Shown here piece by piece: positions 27,159 through 36,445 of a stretch of 64,000 nt of DNA; positions within the stretch are counted from its first letter, which is position 1; each line of letters starts with the position of its first letter. Where the stretch lies: contig NZ_JPVR01000071.1 in NCBI RefSeq assembly GCF_000772935.1, forward strand, positions 62,001 to 126,000, read 5' to 3'. Under the pieces are notes generated by a model. That model ran no database searches. It was not told the origin of the DNA and saw nothing but the letters and a program-made list of their open reading frames with translations. Source of the DNA: Lysinibacillus boronitolerans JCM 21713 = 10a = NBRC 103108 (lineage in GTDB: Bacteria > Bacillota > Bacilli > Bacillales_A > Planococcaceae). The translations under genes and the position numbers were made by a program.

Positions 27159-27864
27159 CAAAGGGAGTTTTTTTACTAGAAAACAATTTGAATTACTAAT
27201 TGTTTGTGTAACAACAGGATTTATCATCGGCTATTCATACAACCAGGCAAAAGATAACCGAGAAGCAGGCACTATTGATTCTGAACTTTTTGAGCAAGAA
27301 GAATCTTATCGGGAGGAGCTAATCACCCAACAAGAGCGCAATAAAGAACTCACAGAAGAACTAAATAATTTACAAGAACAAATTCGAAAGTATGAAAAAT
27401 CCTTTGCTTCAAACGAAAAGGACTATAAGAAGCTTGTTGAGCAAGCAGAAGATTTACGGCTTTTACTCGGTGAACTAAAGAGTGAGGGGAAGGGCATACG
27501 CATAACCCTTCAGGATGGAGACTATGATCCAAAATCCTTAAATCCAAATGATTATATTGTCCATGAAAGTCATGTTTTTAAATTGTTAAATGAACTAAAA
27601 ATTTCAGGCGCGCAAGCTATTGCTATTAATGGACAACGTGTATTAGCGAGTTCTTATATTCGCTGTAATGGTCCAGTAATAACAATTGATGGTACACAAC
27701 ATCCAGCTCCATTTGTGATCGAAGCGGTTGGTGATTCAGATACATTGATGGCTTCTTTAAATTTAAATGGGGGCGTAGTGGATCAATTATTAAATGACAA
27801 TATTGTGGTGTCACTTGAAGAAAATCAAAAGCTTACAATGCCAAAAGTAAAAGTAGAAAGTTAG
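27133..27864 (+). CDS. ylxW: YlxW, DUF881 family membrane-anchored protein
   Basis: A 243-residue protein with one N-terminal membrane segment (~residues 20-36), a coiled coil (~50-105, ITQQERNKELTEELNNLQEQ) and a DUF881 globular domain (GKGIRITLQDGD, SHVFKLLNELKISGAQAIAI, GQRVLASSYIRCNG). Function unknown; it is conserved in the division clusters of bacilli. It overlaps divIB by 26 bp; ATG 27133 or 27136 are both possible, with AGGAAGTG upstream. Confidence 0.85.
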   Translation: MMNNKKTNSKGSFFTRKQFELLIVCVTTGFIIGYSYNQAKDNREAGTIDSELFEQEESYREELITQQERNKELTEELNNLQEQIRKYEKSFASNEKDYKKLVEQAEDLRLLLGELKSEGKGIRITLQDGDYDPKSLNPNDYIVHESHVFKLLNELKISGAQAIAINGQRVLASSYIRCNGPVITIDGTQHPAPFVIEAVGDSDTLMASLNLNGGVVDQLLNDNIVVSLEENQKLTMPKVKVES

Positions 27865-27987
27865 GACAAGTTCTATACTTTAAGCTTCAAGTTTAATTTA
27901 GCCTCCAGTTTTATAGTCAATTGTAGATAATTATACAATTCAAAGTCGTATTCTGAGGGGCATACGATACGTCTAGGAGGGGCTATT

Positions 27988-28707
27988 TTGAAAAGAAATA
28001 TGTACACCCGAATAACGATCGTGCTATTTATTATCGGTTTGATGATAGCGGTACAATACAATACCATACAAAAACCAGCTGAGCGAGATACACGAGATAT
28101 TTGGGCAATAAGAGAGGAATTAGCACAAGAAAAACAAAGACATTCCGCATTACTGGCAGAAATTCGCTCACTTCATGAAGTAGTGGATCGCTATGAGCAA
28201 TCTGAAAAAGTAAATCAGCAAGCAGCCTTAAATGAAACATTGAATCGTTTAAAGCTACAAGCAGGATTAACAGAAGTTATCGGGCCAGGTGTTGTACTTC
28301 GAGTCGAACCTGCACCTGAACTGATAGAAATGGGCTATGAAATTAAAGAAATTTCACCCGATTTGTTAACTCAATTATTAAATACCCTTTTTAAGAACAA
28401 TGCGACTAATGTCTCGATTGATGGTAATCGTGTAGTACAAACAACAGCCATACGAGATATAAATGGCAAGACAACAGTAAACAGTATACCATTGTCTTCG
28501 CCTTCTTTTGAGATATTTGTAGGGACAAGCGATTATAAAGCAGCGCAGAAAATGTATAATTCCTTGCAGGCCTCAACATTTATAGACTCATTTTATTTAG
28601 ATAATTTTAATTTAGTAATTGAAGAACCAATTGAACAGTTACAAATTCCAGCATTTGATCAGCCGTTGACAAATGATTATTTAGCAGAGGTTAAAAAAGG
28701 AGATTAA
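27988..28707 (+). CDS. ylxX: YlxX, second DUF881 family protein
   Basis: A 239-residue paralogue of YlxW: an N-terminal membrane segment (~residues 8-22), a coiled coil (REELAQEKQRHSALLAEIRS) and the DUF881 domain (VIGPGVVLRVEPAP, NTLFKNNATNVSIDGNRVVQ, TTAIRDINGKTTVNSIP). Function unknown. TTG 27988 is chosen with AGGAGGGG 7 nt upstream. The tandem pair ylxW-ylxX matches B. subtilis. The 123-bp gap before it is longer than elsewhere in the operon and may hold a promoter, which I cannot define. Confidence 0.86.
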   Translation: MKRNMYTRITIVLFIIGLMIAVQYNTIQKPAERDTRDIWAIREELAQEKQRHSALLAEIRSLHEVVDRYEQSEKVNQQAALNETLNRLKLQAGLTEVIGPGVVLRVEPAPELIEMGYEIKEISPDLLTQLLNTLFKNNATNVSIDGNRVVQTTAIRDINGKTTVNSIPLSSPSFEIFVGTSDYKAAQKMYNSLQASTFIDSFYLDNFNLVIEEPIEQLQIPAFDQPLTNDYLAEVKKGD

Positions 28708-28710
28708 TAT

Positions 28711-29082
28711 ATGTGGCTACCATTTTTAGGTTTGGTATTTGGACTTGCCCTTGGCTTGTTAACAAATATACAAATCCCCTCTATGTATGAAAATTATCTG
28801 TCAATAGCTGTTTTAGCAGCTTTAGATACATTATTTGGAGGTATTCGTGCTCAATTGCAGCAAGTTTACGATGATAAAGTTTTTGTATCAGGATTCTTTT
28901 TTAATATAGTTCTAGCAGCAGGTTTAGCTTTTATAGGAGTGAATTTGGGGATAGATTTGTATTTAGCAGCGATTTTCGCTTTTGGAGTACGTTTATTCCA
29001 GAATATAGCAATAATTAGGCGTATATTACTAACTAGGTTAGATGAGAAACGTCACAAGCGAAAAAAATCTTCCATAGAATGA
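28711..29082 (+). CDS. sbp: Small basic protein Sbp (DUF1290)
   Basis: A 123-residue membrane protein with three hydrophobic segments and a very basic tail (LDEKRHKRKKSSIE). DUF1290 family, found just upstream of ftsA; function unknown. LSIAVLAALDTLFGGIRAQL is the conserved core. AAAGGAG precedes the ATG, and the gene follows ylxX after 3 bp. Confidence 0.9.
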   Translation: MWLPFLGLVFGLALGLLTNIQIPSMYENYLSIAVLAALDTLFGGIRAQLQQVYDDKVFVSGFFFNIVLAAGLAFIGVNLGIDLYLAAIFAFGVRLFQNIAIIRRILLTRLDEKRHKRKKSSIE

Positions 29083-29177
29083 GAGAAAAATTGACCAAAA
29101 TACTCGATTTGCTTAGACATTATGCCAAATTTACAATAGAATGAAAACAAGAGCATTTTTCAAGGAGGTGCAGCGAA

Positions 29178-30461
29178 TTGAATCAGCAAGATTTATACAT
29201 TTCCCTTGATATTGGGTCCTCCTCTGTCAAGGTATTAATAGGTGAAATGAGTGACGGGCAATTACATGTAATTGGCGTCGGAAATGTAAAGTCGAATGGA
29301 GTTCGAAAAGGTGCAATTGTTGATATTGATGCAACAGTACAATCTATTCGAAAAGCAATAGAACAGGCCGAACGAATGACGGGTTATCAAATCCATGAAG
29401 TCGTTTTAGGCGTTCCAGCTAACCAGACGATGTTACAGCTAGTTAAAGGTGTTGTCGCTGTAAATAGTGAAAATAGAGAAATTACAGATGATGATTTAGA
29501 CAGAGTGGTAGAATCTGCACAAGTCATGTCAATACCTCCTGAACGTGAATTAGTTAACATCATTCCAAGACAGTTTATTGTGGACAACCTTGATGAAATT
29601 AAAGATCCTCGTGGTATGATTGGCATTCGTCTTGAAATGGATGCAACAATGATAACGACATCCAAAACGCTTTTACACAATGTTCTTCGCTGTGTTGAGC
29701 GAGCGGGTTTAAGTATACGAGAAATATATTTGCAGCCATTAGCATCGGGCTATTTTGCTTTAACAGAAGATGAAAAAAACCAAGGAACTGCCTTTATTGA
29801 CTTAGGTGGCGGATCTACAACAATCGCAGTATTTGAAGAGGGTTTATTAACACATACTGGTGTCATACCAGTTGGTGGTGATCATATAACGAAGGATATT
29901 TCAATCGTTTTAAAAACACCAACAGAACAAGCAGAACAAATTAAACACCAGTTTGGACATGCCTTTTATGATGACGCATCAGATGACGAACTCTTTGAAG
30001 TGCCCGTCGTAGGTACAGATTCTACTGATCAGTACAGCCAACGTTATATATCGGAGATTATCGGTGCTAGATTAGAAGAATTACTAGAGCTAGTTATAGA
30101 TGAATTAGCGCGTTTAGGTGTTAGAGATTTACCAGGCGGTGTGGTTTTAACTGGTGGTGTTGCAAAGCTTGAGGGGATTGCCCAATTAGCACGTCAAATT
30201 CTACAAACGCGTGTTAGAATCTATACACCCGATTATATCGGGGTTAGAGAGCCTTCATTTGCGACGGCAGTTGGACTTATTCGTTACGCCTATTTAGAAG
30301 ATGATTTTTACGGTAAAAGTACGAATACGCAGCCTGTTGAATATGCAGTTGTAGGGGCTCAACCAGCTATAAGCAAAAAGCAAGAGTATTCTGCACCTTC
30401 AGAACCAAAAGAAAGCGTAATTGGGAGAGCAAAAAAATTATTTGATAAGTTCTTTGATTAA
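29178..30461 (+). CDS. ftsA: Cell division protein FtsA
   Basis: A 427-residue actin-like ATPase that ties FtsZ filaments to the membrane. ISLDIGSSSVKVLIGE is the phosphate-1 motif, TAFIDLGGGSTTIAVFEEG the phosphate-2 motif and GVVLTGGVAKLEGIAQLA the adenosine motif; an SHS2-type insert (residues ~85-165) replaces actin subdomain 1B. The amphipathic membrane helix is at the C-terminal end (IGRAKKLFDKFFD). It starts with TTG 29178, AAGGAGGTG upstream. It is followed by ftsZ after 53 bp. Confidence 0.96.
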   Translation: MNQQDLYISLDIGSSSVKVLIGEMSDGQLHVIGVGNVKSNGVRKGAIVDIDATVQSIRKAIEQAERMTGYQIHEVVLGVPANQTMLQLVKGVVAVNSENREITDDDLDRVVESAQVMSIPPERELVNIIPRQFIVDNLDEIKDPRGMIGIRLEMDATMITTSKTLLHNVLRCVERAGLSIREIYLQPLASGYFALTEDEKNQGTAFIDLGGGSTTIAVFEEGLLTHTGVIPVGGDHITKDISIVLKTPTEQAEQIKHQFGHAFYDDASDDELFEVPVVGTDSTDQYSQRYISEIIGARLEELLELVIDELARLGVRDLPGGVVLTGGVAKLEGIAQLARQILQTRVRIYTPDYIGVREPSFATAVGLIRYAYLEDDFYGKSTNTQPVEYAVVGAQPAISKKQEYSAPSEPKESVIGRAKKLFDKFFD

Positions 30462-30514
30462 CTAGAATGCGTAATGAATGATACAGAGTCGAGTTACCGT
30501 GGGAGGAAAAAGAG

Positions 30515-31672
30515 ATGTTAGAATTTGATACAAGTGTTGATGAACTTGCAGTAATAAAGGTCATAGGTGTTGGTGGCGGCGGTAACAACGCTGTCAATCG
30601 AATGATAGAACATGGTGTGCAGGGTGTTGATTTTATCGCAGTTAACACGGATGCACAGGCATTAAATTTATCCAAAGCAGAAGTAAGGCTACAAATTGGG
30701 GCTAAATTAACGCGTGGATTAGGTGCAGGTGCAAATCCTGAAGTAGGGAAAAAAGCTGCAGAAGAAAGCAGAGAACAGCTAGAAGAGGTTTTACGAGGAG
30801 CCGATATGGTATTCGTGACTGCTGGTATGGGCGGCGGAACGGGTACGGGTGCAGCTCCAGTGATTGCACAAATTGCACGTGAATTGGGAGCCCTTACAGT
30901 AGGTGTTGTCACACGTCCATTTACTTTTGAAGGTCGTAAGCGTCAAACACAAGCAATCGGTGGAATTGGCGGTATGAAAGAAGCAGTAGATACACTGATT
31001 GTGATACCAAACGACAAGCTACTACAAATAGTTGATAAATCAACACCAATGCTAGAAGCATTTAGAGAAGCCGATAATGTATTACGTCAAGGTGTACAAG
31101 GTATTTCAGATTTAATTGCTACACCGGGTCTTATTAACTTAGACTTTGCAGACGTGAAAACGATTATGTCCAACAAAGGTTCAGCCTTAATGGGAATTGG
31201 TATCGCGACGGGCGAAAACAGAGCTTCTGAGGCTGCAAAGAAAGCTATTTCAAGTCCATTGCTTGAATCGTCTATCGACGGTGCAAAAGGTGTTCTTATG
31301 AACATTACAGGTGGTTCAAATCTTAGCTTATTTGAAGTACAAGAAGCGGCAGATATCGTAGCTTCTGCGTCAGATGAAGAGGTAAATATGATTTTCGGTT
31401 CTGTTATTAATGAAAATCTTAAAGATGAAATCATTGTTACAGTCATTGCGACAGGCTTCACAGAGGAAGCTTTACAGCAACAACGACCAACAGCAAAACC
31501 GACACTTAACATGAACAGACAATCTGCTCCACAGCAACAAGCACCTATTCGTGAACAACGACAAGAAATGCATGTGCAACATGAGCAGCCACGTCAAAAT
31601 CAGCAAAATTATGCACAGGATGACATGCTTGAGGTTCCAGCATTTTTACGTAACCGCAAAAATCGTGGTTAA
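30515..31672 (+). CDS. ftsZ: Cell division protein FtsZ
   Basis: A 385-residue tubulin-like GTPase that builds the Z-ring. [18 protein letters not shown] and the tubulin signature [10 protein letters not shown] are present, with NPEVG and [12 protein letters not shown] in the GTPase domain. A Gln-rich linker ([20 protein letters not shown] region) leads to the conserved C-terminal peptide [14 protein letters not shown], which binds FtsA, SepF and others. GGGAGG lies before the ATG. A strong palindromic terminator ends the cluster. Confidence 0.98.
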   Translation: MLEFDTSVDELAVIKVIGVGGGGNNAVNRMIEHGVQGVDFIAVNTDAQALNLSKAEVRLQIGAKLTRGLGAGANPEVGKKAAEESREQLEEVLRGADMVFVTAGMGGGTGTGAAPVIAQIARELGALTVGVVTRPFTFEGRKRQTQAIGGIGGMKEAVDTLIVIPNDKLLQIVDKSTPMLEAFREADNVLRQGVQGISDLIATPGLINLDFADVKTIMSNKGSALMGIGIATGENRASEAAKKAISSPLLESSIDGAKGVLMNITGGSNLSLFEVQEAADIVASASDEEVNMIFGSVINENLKDEIIVTVIATGFTEEALQQQRPTAKPTLNMNRQSAPQQQAPIREQRQEMHVQHEQPRQNQQNYAQDDMLEVPAFLRNRKNRG

Positions 31673-31681
31673 TTAACTTCT

Positions 31682-31721
31682 AAAAAGCTCGTATTTTACA
31701 TATGTAAAATACGAGCTTTTT
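31682..31721. terminator. Palindromic bidirectional terminator ending the division cluster
   Basis: A perfect 40-bp palindrome: AAAAAGCTCGTATTTTACAT followed by its exact reverse complement, ending in T5. Confidence 0.93.
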
Positions 31722-31767
31722 ATATTGACTGTCATGATGTTCAAATGTGTAAGGAAACCATGTTTTT

Positions 31768-31806
31768 TGTCAAAACATTTTTAGGAAATGATGCGATTGT
31801 TTGACA
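31768..31806 (+). promoter_or_regulatory. Candidate Spo0A boxes and -35 region of the spoIIG operon
   Basis: TGTCAAA (31768-31774) and the inverted TTTGACA (31800-31806) each differ at one position from the Spo0A box TGTCGAA. The second contains a consensus -35 (TTGACA). Known spoIIG promoters are Spo0A-activated with an over-long spacer; I do not see a clear -10 at 17 bp, which fits. Inference. Confidence 0.5.
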
Positions 31807-31854
31807 ATATTTGTGGGAGTAACGTGCTAACTTTGTAAGTAGGAGGCGGCTGTT

Positions 31855-32688
31855 ATGTATGGAGAATGGCTGGTGCTCATTAATACGCTTTTTAATCTAG
31901 CGATACTCACGTTTACAGCAAGAGTAACAGGAGTCCTTGTAAAAAATTCAAGATTATTAATGAGTTCAATTTGTAGTAGTTTTGTAGCTGTCATTGGCGG
32001 TCAAATGCTGTGGACGACAATTCTTAGTTTTATATTATTAATTGGTATAGCGTTTCATTTTAAGATTCGAAGCTTTCAGAAGCAAGGACCGATTGTGTTA
32101 ACAGCAACGATCGTTATTGGCGGATTGTTAACAGCACTACAACCTTTTTTAAAAAATCTTTCTGCCATCCATTTCATAATCATTTGCTTTTTGCTGGCAG
32201 TTTTAAATCTTGTTGCATTTTATAAGCAATGGGGTTTTGTAAAGTTAGAACGCTTAAGTGGTCAATTTGTATTTGATACAACTTTAACAATCTTTGGGGC
32301 AACAATACCACTTTCTGCCTTTGTAGATACAGGAAATCAAGCTATTGAGCCATTATCAGGCAAACCGGTTCATTTTGTTTCCTATACTGCTTTGAGACCA
32401 CATTTACCTTCGGCGTTCAGGGAAGCATTAATGGAATGGCAAGAAACAGATCCGTACAATGTATCTATGTTTTCAGAAGATTATCAGCGTTATATACGAT
32501 TTATTCATGTCAATACAGTACAACAGCAAACCGTTGTCCTTGGTTTTCGCTTTGATGAGTGGCATATAAAGGGGGAGCCTTCACAAGTGAAAATGAATGA
32601 ATATATTGTATTAACCAAAAAAGCTAAAAATTTTCCACATAGCACAGCAGCAATTTTACATTTTTCAGCGCTTTCAAATAACTCATAG
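31855..32688 (+). CDS. spoIIGA: SpoIIGA, membrane aspartic protease that activates pro-SigE
   Basis: A 277-residue protein with five hydrophobic segments in the N-terminal half and a cytoplasmic protease half. D158 in the motif [20 protein letters not shown] matches the catalytic DTGN of the family, which works as a dimer on pro-SigE after engulfment signalling by SpoIIR. B. subtilis SpoIIGA is about 309 residues. AGGAGGCGG precedes the ATG. sigE follows after 13 bp, as is usual for spoIIG. Confidence 0.94.
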   Translation: MYGEWLVLINTLFNLAILTFTARVTGVLVKNSRLLMSSICSSFVAVIGGQMLWTTILSFILLIGIAFHFKIRSFQKQGPIVLTATIVIGGLLTALQPFLKNLSAIHFIIICFLLAVLNLVAFYKQWGFVKLERLSGQFVFDTTLTIFGATIPLSAFVDTGNQAIEPLSGKPVHFVSYTALRPHLPSAFREALMEWQETDPYNVSMFSEDYQRYIRFIHVNTVQQQTVVLGFRFDEWHIKGEPSQVKMNEYIVLTKKAKNFPHSTAAILHFSALSNNS

Positions 32689-32701
32689 AGGGGGAGAACT
32701 A

Positions 32702-33409
32702 TTGCTTCTTAGGCTACTTGCTAGCTTGAAAAAATTATGGAGTAAGTTTCGGAGTCGTGAAACGTACTATATAGGGGGAAATGATTCATTGCCAGTGCCA
32801 TTAAGTCGAGAAGAAGAAGTTACAGTCATTGCATCCTTTATGAACGGTGATTTACGAGCTAGAGACACACTAATTGAACGTAATTTACGTCTTGTTGTTT
32901 ATATTGCTAGACGTTTTGATAATACGGGAACGCCAATCGAAGACTTAATCAGCATTGGCTCCATTGGTTTAATAAAGGCGATTGAGACGTTCAATACGGA
33001 TAAAAATATTAAGCTTGCAACTTACGCATCACGCTGTATTGAAAATGAAATTTTAATGCATTTACGAAAAACAAGTCGTATGAAGGGTGAAGTTTCCTTA
33101 GATGAGCCACTAAATTCTGATGCAGATGGAAATGAATTATTACTGTCAGATATTTTAGGAACAGAAGAGCATATTATTTTAGATAATGTGGAGAAAAAAA
33201 TTGAACGTCAGCATATGTTCCACGCTATTAATTTACTAGGTGCGCGTGAACGTTATATTATGGAATGTCGCTTTGGTCTCAATGGAAAAGTTGAAATGAC
33301 ACAAAAAGAAGTTGCAGATCATTTAGGCATATCGCAATCATATATTTCCCGTTTAGAAAAGAAAATTATTCAAGATTTACGTGAAAATTTAAATCAACCA
33401 ATTTCTTAG
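32702..33409 (+). CDS. sigE: RNA polymerase sigma factor SigE (pro-form, mother cell)
   Basis: A 235-residue sigma-70 family factor. The N-terminal ~25 residues before [14 protein letters not shown] are an amphipathic pro-sequence that SpoIIGA removes. Region 2 is [35 protein letters not shown] and [19 protein letters not shown]; region 4 is [23 protein letters not shown] start at 32702 with GAGGGGGAG upstream. SigE drives early mother-cell genes, including probably spoVD here. Confidence 0.96.
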   Translation: MLLRLLASLKKLWSKFRSRETYYIGGNDSLPVPLSREEEVTVIASFMNGDLRARDTLIERNLRLVVYIARRFDNTGTPIEDLISIGSIGLIKAIETFNTDKNIKLATYASRCIENEILMHLRKTSRMKGEVSLDEPLNSDADGNELLLSDILGTEEHIILDNVEKKIERQHMFHAINLLGARERYIMECRFGLNGKVEMTQKEVADHLGISQSYISRLEKKIIQDLRENLNQPIS

Positions 33410-33451
33410 AAAGGGAAATTTAACCTACCTAAAATTGGTCGCAGCTTTTGT

Positions 33452-33479
33452 GCATATTCTTGTTTCTCTCGGACAAACT
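33452..33479 (+). promoter_or_regulatory. Candidate SigF promoter for sigG
   Basis: GCATA, 14 bp, then GGACAAACT fits the SigF -35 (GYWTA) and -10 (GGNNANANT) patterns, with a spacer 1-2 bp shorter than usual. It lies between sigE and sigG, where B. subtilis has its SigF-dependent promoter. Confidence 0.5.
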
Positions 33480-33523
33480 GATGTCACGGTTTAGTCAGAG
33501 AATAACATCCGGAGGAATCGAAT

Positions 33524-34297
33524 ATGCGAACAAAAGTAGATCTTTGCGGCTTAGATACATCGACTTTGCCAATTCTAAAGCACGAGGAAATGAAGGAACT
33601 CTTCATCCGGTTACAAGCTGGAGAAACAGAGATTAGAGAAGAGCTTGTGATGTGCAATTTAAGGCTAGTGCTTAGTATTGTCGGTAGATTTGCCTATAGA
33701 GGTGAACAGGCAGATGATTTATTTCAAGTGGGCTGTATTGGCCTCATGAAAGCCATTGATCATTTTGATTTAAAGCATAATGTACGATTTTCGACATATG
33801 CTGTACCAATGATTATTGGTGAAATTCGTCGCCATCTGCGTGATCATCATGCATTACGTGTATCTCGCTCTCTAAGAGATATAGCTTATAAGGCAATGCA
33901 GGCAAAAGAGCAATGGATAACCGATAATTTGCGAGAACCAACGATTGAAGAAATTGCTGAAATGATTGACATGAAAAAGGAAGATGTTTTATTTGCTTTA
34001 GATGCAATTCAAGATCCAGTTTCATTACAAGAGCCCATTTATTCAGATGGCGGAGATGCTGTTTATATGATGGACCAATTACGTGATGATGATGTATCTG
34101 AGGATCAATGGGTTGCCTATGTGTCGGTAAAGGAAAGCTTGCAAAAGCTAGATGAACGTCAGCAAATGATCGTTGCCAAACGATTTTATTATGGAGAAAC
34201 CCAAACTGAGATTGCCAAAGAACTTGGGATTTCTCAAGCACAAATATCACGTCTTGAAAAAAATGCAATTGAAACAATGCAAAAAGATTACAAATAA
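33524..34297 (+). CDS. sigG: RNA polymerase sigma factor SigG (forespore)
   Basis: A 257-residue late forespore sigma factor. Region 2: NLRLVLSIVGRFAYRGEQ, DDLFQVGCIGLMKAIDHFDL, VRFSTYAVPMIIGEIRRHL; region 3: VSRSLRDIAYKAMQ; then DAIQDPVSLQEPIYSDGGDA typical of SigF/SigG; region 4: IAKELGISQAQISRLEKNAI. The N-terminus KVDLCGLDTSTLPILK and position after sigE mark SigG rather than SigF. CCGGAGG precedes the ATG. Confidence 0.96.
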   Translation: MRTKVDLCGLDTSTLPILKHEEMKELFIRLQAGETEIREELVMCNLRLVLSIVGRFAYRGEQADDLFQVGCIGLMKAIDHFDLKHNVRFSTYAVPMIIGEIRRHLRDHHALRVSRSLRDIAYKAMQAKEQWITDNLREPTIEEIAEMIDMKKEDVLFALDAIQDPVSLQEPIYSDGGDAVYMMDQLRDDDVSEDQWVAYVSVKESLQKLDERQQMIVAKRFYYGETQTEIAKELGISQAQISRLEKNAIETMQKDYK

Positions 34298-34333
34298 AAA
34301 AATGCGCATCGTATAATTCGGTGCGCATTTTAT
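34297..34333 (+). terminator. Terminator after sigG
   Basis: AAAATGCGCATCG pairs with CGGTGCGCATTTT (one G-U pair) around TATAATT, followed by T-rich sequence. Confidence 0.85.
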
Positions 34334-34431
34334 CTTCATTCAATGAACAAGTAATACATAAATATAAAGTAACAGCAAAGTTTGATGGTAGAAATGATTA
34401 TACGAAAGTAAACAATAGAGGAGGTATGTCA

Positions 34432-34668
34432 TTGCGTTTTTCGATGTTACAACAAAAAGAAGTCATTGAAGCAGGAAATGGACGATTTATAGGCTTTGTA
34501 ATAGATGCTGAAGTATCAAAAGAAACGGGCTATGTGACAGCGTTTTTGATTGCAGAGCCTCGCAAATATCTTGGTTTTTTTAAAGGCGAAGAGTCTGTGA
34601 GGAAAGTGTATATGAAGGATGTGCTTGTTGTTGGCAAGGATGTCATTTTAGTCAAAGCCCTTTCCTAA
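34432..34668 (+). CDS. ylmC: YlmC/YmxH-family PRC-barrel sporulation protein
   Basis: A 78-residue PRC-barrel protein of unknown role. It shows the family layout: LQQKEVIEAGNGRFIGFVID, VSKETGYVTAFLIAEP, KYLGFFKGEE and KDVLVVGKDVILVKA. I start at TTG 34432 because GAGGAGG is then 7-8 nt upstream; the ATG at 34426 leaves almost no spacer. It follows sigG as in B. subtilis, but ylmA (upstream) and ylmD (downstream) are missing. Confidence 0.82.
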   Translation: MRFSMLQQKEVIEAGNGRFIGFVIDAEVSKETGYVTAFLIAEPRKYLGFFKGEESVRKVYMKDVLVVGKDVILVKALS

Positions 34669-34787
34669 GACGTAGGCTCATTAAAATTATGAGGATTGTA
34701 TGCTGACATAGGTCAGGCTATTCATTGATAAATCAAGCATTGCTTGTTACAATAAAAGAAACTATTGTTGTAAAGTTGGGAAAAACA

Positions 34788-35492
34788 GTGACAAAAATCT
34801 TAACAAATTTAAACAAACTAAATGAATTAATAACAGCAGCAGAAAAAAAAGGGAATCGTGAGGGCGAGAAAGTCCAAATAATTGCCGTGACTAAGGAAGT
34901 TTCTGTTGAAAGAACGCAAGAAGCAATTGAAGCAGGACTCACTCATTTAGGAGAAAATAGACCAGAAGGCTTACATCGCAAAATTACTGAGATTCACGCT
35001 GATGTACATTGGCATTACATTGGGTCGCTTCAAACACGTAAAGTAAAACAAGTGATAAACAGCATTGATTATTTGCACTCCTTAGATCGTTTGAGTTTGG
35101 CAGAAGAAATTGAAAAAAGAGCAGAACAACCTGTTAAATGTTTTGTACAAGTAAATGTTTCTGGTGAAGAATCAAAGCATGGGTTAACTATCGAAGAAGT
35201 TTTGCCTTTTGTAGAAGCATTAAAAGGTTTTACTAAAATTCAAGTTGTAGGTTTAATGACTATGGCACCAAACACCGAAAACGAAGCAATTATTCGCTCT
35301 GTTTTCAAGCAATTAAAACAATGTCAACAGCAAATAGCCGAGCAAGGATTCGCACACGCACCTTGTACCGAGTTATCAATGGGCATGTCTAATGACTTTG
35401 AAATTGCGGTAGAGGAAGGGGCTACTTTTGTTCGAGTCGGAACGGCTCTTGTTGGAAATGAAAGAGGGGAACAGGATGAGCATGAAAAATAA
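34788..35492 (+). CDS. ylmE: YggS-family pyridoxal phosphate-binding protein YlmE
   Basis: A 234-residue PLP-binding TIM-barrel protein (PLPBP family), involved in PLP and amino-acid homeostasis without a known catalytic step. The PLP Lys is in [70 protein letters not shown] and [17 protein letters not shown] follow. GTG 34788 gives the family-length N-terminus (B. subtilis YlmE); the ribosome site TTGGGA is weak. It overlaps sepF by 17 bp. Confidence 0.9.
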   Translation: MTKILTNLNKLNELITAAEKKGNREGEKVQIIAVTKEVSVERTQEAIEAGLTHLGENRPEGLHRKITEIHADVHWHYIGSLQTRKVKQVINSIDYLHSLDRLSLAEEIEKRAEQPVKCFVQVNVSGEESKHGLTIEEVLPFVEALKGFTKIQVVGLMTMAPNTENEAIIRSVFKQLKQCQQQIAEQGFAHAPCTELSMGMSNDFEIAVEEGATFVRVGTALVGNERGEQDEHEK

Positions 35493-35973
35493 GATTAAAA
35501 ACTTCTTTTACCTTGAAGAAGAATTAGAAGAAGAAATCACGCAAGCTCCTATTCAGCAACAACAACCCATACAACAACAGCAACCGATTCATTCAGTTAA
35601 GCCAAAAAAAATGATGAAAGAACGCAAAGCACCTATTCATGAAATCATGCCACAAAGCACAGCAACTCCTAATAACATTGTCAGTTTGCAGGCAGCGATG
35701 AGTTCTAAGGGAGCAAAAGTTGTTTTAATAGAACCGAGAGTTTATGCAGAAGCACAGGATATCGCAGAGCATTTAAAAAATAAACGCGCAACAATTGTCA
35801 ATTTACAACGTATTGAACGAGAGCAAGGCAAACGCATTATTGATTTTTTAAGTGGTACAGTCTATGCTCTTGCTGGAGATATTCAACGTATCGGTAAAGA
35901 TATCTTCCTTTGTACGCCAGATAATGTAGAAGTGACTGGTGAAATTACAAACTTTATTTTAGACGATAATTAA
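35476..35973 (+). CDS. sepF: Cell division protein SepF
   Basis: A 165-residue FtsZ-bundling membrane anchor. The N-terminal amphipathic helix is [20 protein letters not shown]; a Gln-rich linker (residues ~25-45) follows; the DUF552 core carries [39 protein letters not shown] and [23 protein letters not shown] 35476 has GAGGGG upstream, inside the ylmE end. Confidence 0.95.
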   Translation: MSMKNKIKNFFYLEEELEEEITQAPIQQQQPIQQQQPIHSVKPKKMMKERKAPIHEIMPQSTATPNNIVSLQAAMSSKGAKVVLIEPRVYAEAQDIAEHLKNKRATIVNLQRIEREQGKRIIDFLSGTVYALAGDIQRIGKDIFLCTPDNVEVTGEITNFILDDN

Positions 35974-35993
35974 TAGCGAGGATTGTAGTTTAT

Positions 35994-36275
35994 ATGACTT
36001 TTTTTATTATACTTGGTTATGTATCATTAGCATTTAAGATTTATTCATTCATGCTAATTGCATATATCTTAATGTCTTGGGTGCCTGCCGCTCAAAATTC
36101 AGCCATTGGTCGCATGCTTGAAAAAGTGTGTGAGCCATATTTAGGGATTTTCAGAAAATTCATTCCGCCACTTGGTATGATTGATATTTCGCCAATTGTA
36201 GCCATCTTTATGCTGAATTTTATAGAAAGAGGGCTTTATATAGTCATTCAGAAAATATATTTTATGTTCGCTTAG
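35994..36275 (+). CDS. ylmG: YggT-family membrane protein YlmG
   Basis: A 93-residue protein with two or three hydrophobic segments and the YggT signature SWVPAAQNSAIGRMLEKVCE, EPYLGIFRKFIPPLGMIDIS and PIVAIFMLNF. Homologues in chloroplasts and cyanobacteria affect nucleoid and division; the bacillus role is unclear. It is followed by a terminator-like hairpin. Confidence 0.92.
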   Translation: MTFFIILGYVSLAFKIYSFMLIAYILMSWVPAAQNSAIGRMLEKVCEPYLGIFRKFIPPLGMIDISPIVAIFMLNFIERGLYIVIQKIYFMFA

Positions 36276-36280
36276 AAATA

Positions 36281-36309
36281 AATCCTCACGTTTTGGTGGG
36301 GATTTTTTA
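36281..36309 (+). terminator. Terminator after ylmG
   Basis: AATCCTCAC pairs with GTGGGGATT (one G-U) around GTTTTG and is followed by six T. Confidence 0.82.
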
Positions 36310-36360
36310 TTTATTTTAATTATCTCCGCTATTAAAGCGACTAATAAAAAGTTTTAAAAC

Positions 36361-36380
36361 AATGACGTCCAAACGTCATT
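36361..36380. repeat. Perfect inverted repeat before ylmH
   Basis: AATGACGT and ACGTCATT, separated by CCAA, lie 65 bp upstream of ylmH. No T-run follows, so an operator or RNA hairpin is as likely as a terminator. Confidence 0.5.
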
Positions 36381-36445
36381 AATTGGGAATACTAAGTTTC
36401 CAACTAATAAAGCAAAAAGGAACGAGTGAAAGAGGAGACAACAAG

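Noticed and set aside
27873-28067. Minus-strand frame of 64 codons in the ylxW-ylxX gap
   Set aside because: Low-complexity, overlaps the ylxX start and has no ribosome binding site; it looks like an antisense shadow.
29083-29177. Possible promoter before ftsA (TTGACC plus AT-rich sequence)
   Set aside because: No -10 hexamer at a normal spacing, and no convincing SigH elements.
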